Shown: positions 63,940-64,000 of the stretch, piece by piece
Position numbering within the stretch: position 1 is the stretch's first letter
Layout: the number at the start of each line of letters is the position of its first letter
Assembly: GCA_947497295.1 (NCBI GenBank)
Contig: CANMFU010000001.1
Location: 558,001-622,000, forward strand
Length of the DNA: 64,000 nucleotides
Direction of reading: 5' to 3'
Origin: an uncultured Roseovarius sp.
GTDB taxonomy: Bacteria; Pseudomonadota; Alphaproteobacteria; Rhodobacterales; Rhodobacteraceae
The notes under the pieces: generated by a model
What the model was told of the DNA's origin: nothing
Seen by the model: only the letters and a program-made list of their open reading frames with translations
The model's database searches: none
Made by a program: the position numbers and the translations under genes

Positions 63940-64000
63940 ATGTCGATCTGGACCCGCATAACCGAAGCCGTGTCGGCGCTTGCCAAGGGCGAGGGCCTGA
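63940..64000 (+). CDS. Start of a DjlA-like (TerB/J-domain) gene
   Basis: The gene runs off the right edge. Twenty codons are visible: MSIWTRITEAVSALAKGEGL. This matches the N-terminus of alphaproteobacterial DjlA-like proteins, in which a TerB domain precedes a C-terminal J-domain. GATCGCGCC precedes the ATG; the ribosome site is poor. The call rests on a short similarity and is moderate. Confidence 0.5.
   Translation, partial: MSIWTRITEAVSALAKGEGL

Noticed and set aside
1..64000. CRISPR arrays, prophage genes, toxin-antitoxin pairs, integrases
   Set aside because: No regularly spaced repeats, phage structural genes, integrase motifs or typical toxin-antitoxin pairs were seen on either strand.

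Overview
The window looks like chromosomal DNA of an alphaproteobacterium of the family Rhodobacteraceae (Roseobacter group). The DNA is GC-rich. It carries a cupin DMSP lyase of the DddL type, a PccR-like short-chain acyl-CoA regulator beside propionyl-CoA carboxylase, a choline sulfatase, a DksA with a single cysteine, and several small lipoproteins and DUF proteins of the kind seen in that family. There is no plasmid, phage or CRISPR signature. The only intact mobile element is one IS5-type insertion sequence (38977-39825).

Layout. 1-9 kb: YbdK-type ligase, methylmalonate-semialdehyde dehydrogenase (mmsA) with a divergent LysR regulator, a CBS-pair protein, a capsule-type glycosyltransferase, coaD, gap and a DUF808 membrane protein. 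9-15 kb: transketolase, a coiled-coil protein with zapA, and a UvrD/PcrA helicase. 15-24 kb: Bax-inhibitor-1 membrane protein, quinone oxidoreductase, XRE regulator, hisN-like phosphatase, secreted CAP protein, mgtE coupled to 5-formyl-THF cyclo-ligase, tyrS divergent from anmK. 24-30 kb: a decayed maleate isomerase/Asp-Glu racemase-type pseudogene, a coupled membrane coiled-coil protein and ClpP-like periplasmic protease, a VWA/MoxR pair split by degenerate DNA, and dksA. 30-40 kb: FAD monooxygenase, Fur-family regulator, a trans-sulfuration-type PLP enzyme, RhlE-like helicase, Na+/H+ antiporter, EEP-family protein, SelO, the IS5-type element and tRNA-Gly. 40-50 kb: pyruvate carboxylase, DMT transporter, DMSP lyase, orphan Tat-exported solute-binding protein, choline sulfatase. 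50-64 kb: the propionyl-CoA region (pccR-like regulator, MFS pump, pccB, small accessory genes, pccA, lipoprotein, DUF4174, sulfotransferase-like gene, methylmalonyl-CoA mutase), a CAT-anticodon tRNA, a VOC protein and the start of a DjlA-like gene.

How the genes fit together. Several genes converge on C3 and osmolyte metabolism. MmsA makes propionyl-CoA. DddL releases acrylate from DMSP, which roseobacters can feed into propionyl-CoA. PccA/PccB and methylmalonyl-CoA mutase then carry propionyl-CoA to methylmalonyl-CoA and succinyl-CoA, and pyruvate carboxylase replenishes oxaloacetate. BetC releases choline from choline-O-sulfate. TTTGCAAA-type palindromes lie upstream of pccB and of the PccR-like regulator, and a related TTTGC/GCAAA pair lies between mmsA and its LysR gene.

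Non-coding structure. Two families of short dispersed repeats are visible: a palindromic CTAAAGC...GCTTTAG element in two copies, one of which supplies the stop codons of both flanking convergent genes, and a CTCCGGCGGGGATATTT-type motif in three copies. Many convergent or gene-end junctions carry clear hairpin terminators. I did not find a strongly supported new multi-gene system. The best leads are the repeat families, the membrane protein/ClpP-like pair, the orphan binding protein opposite betC and the catalytically altered but structurally complete IS5-type element.
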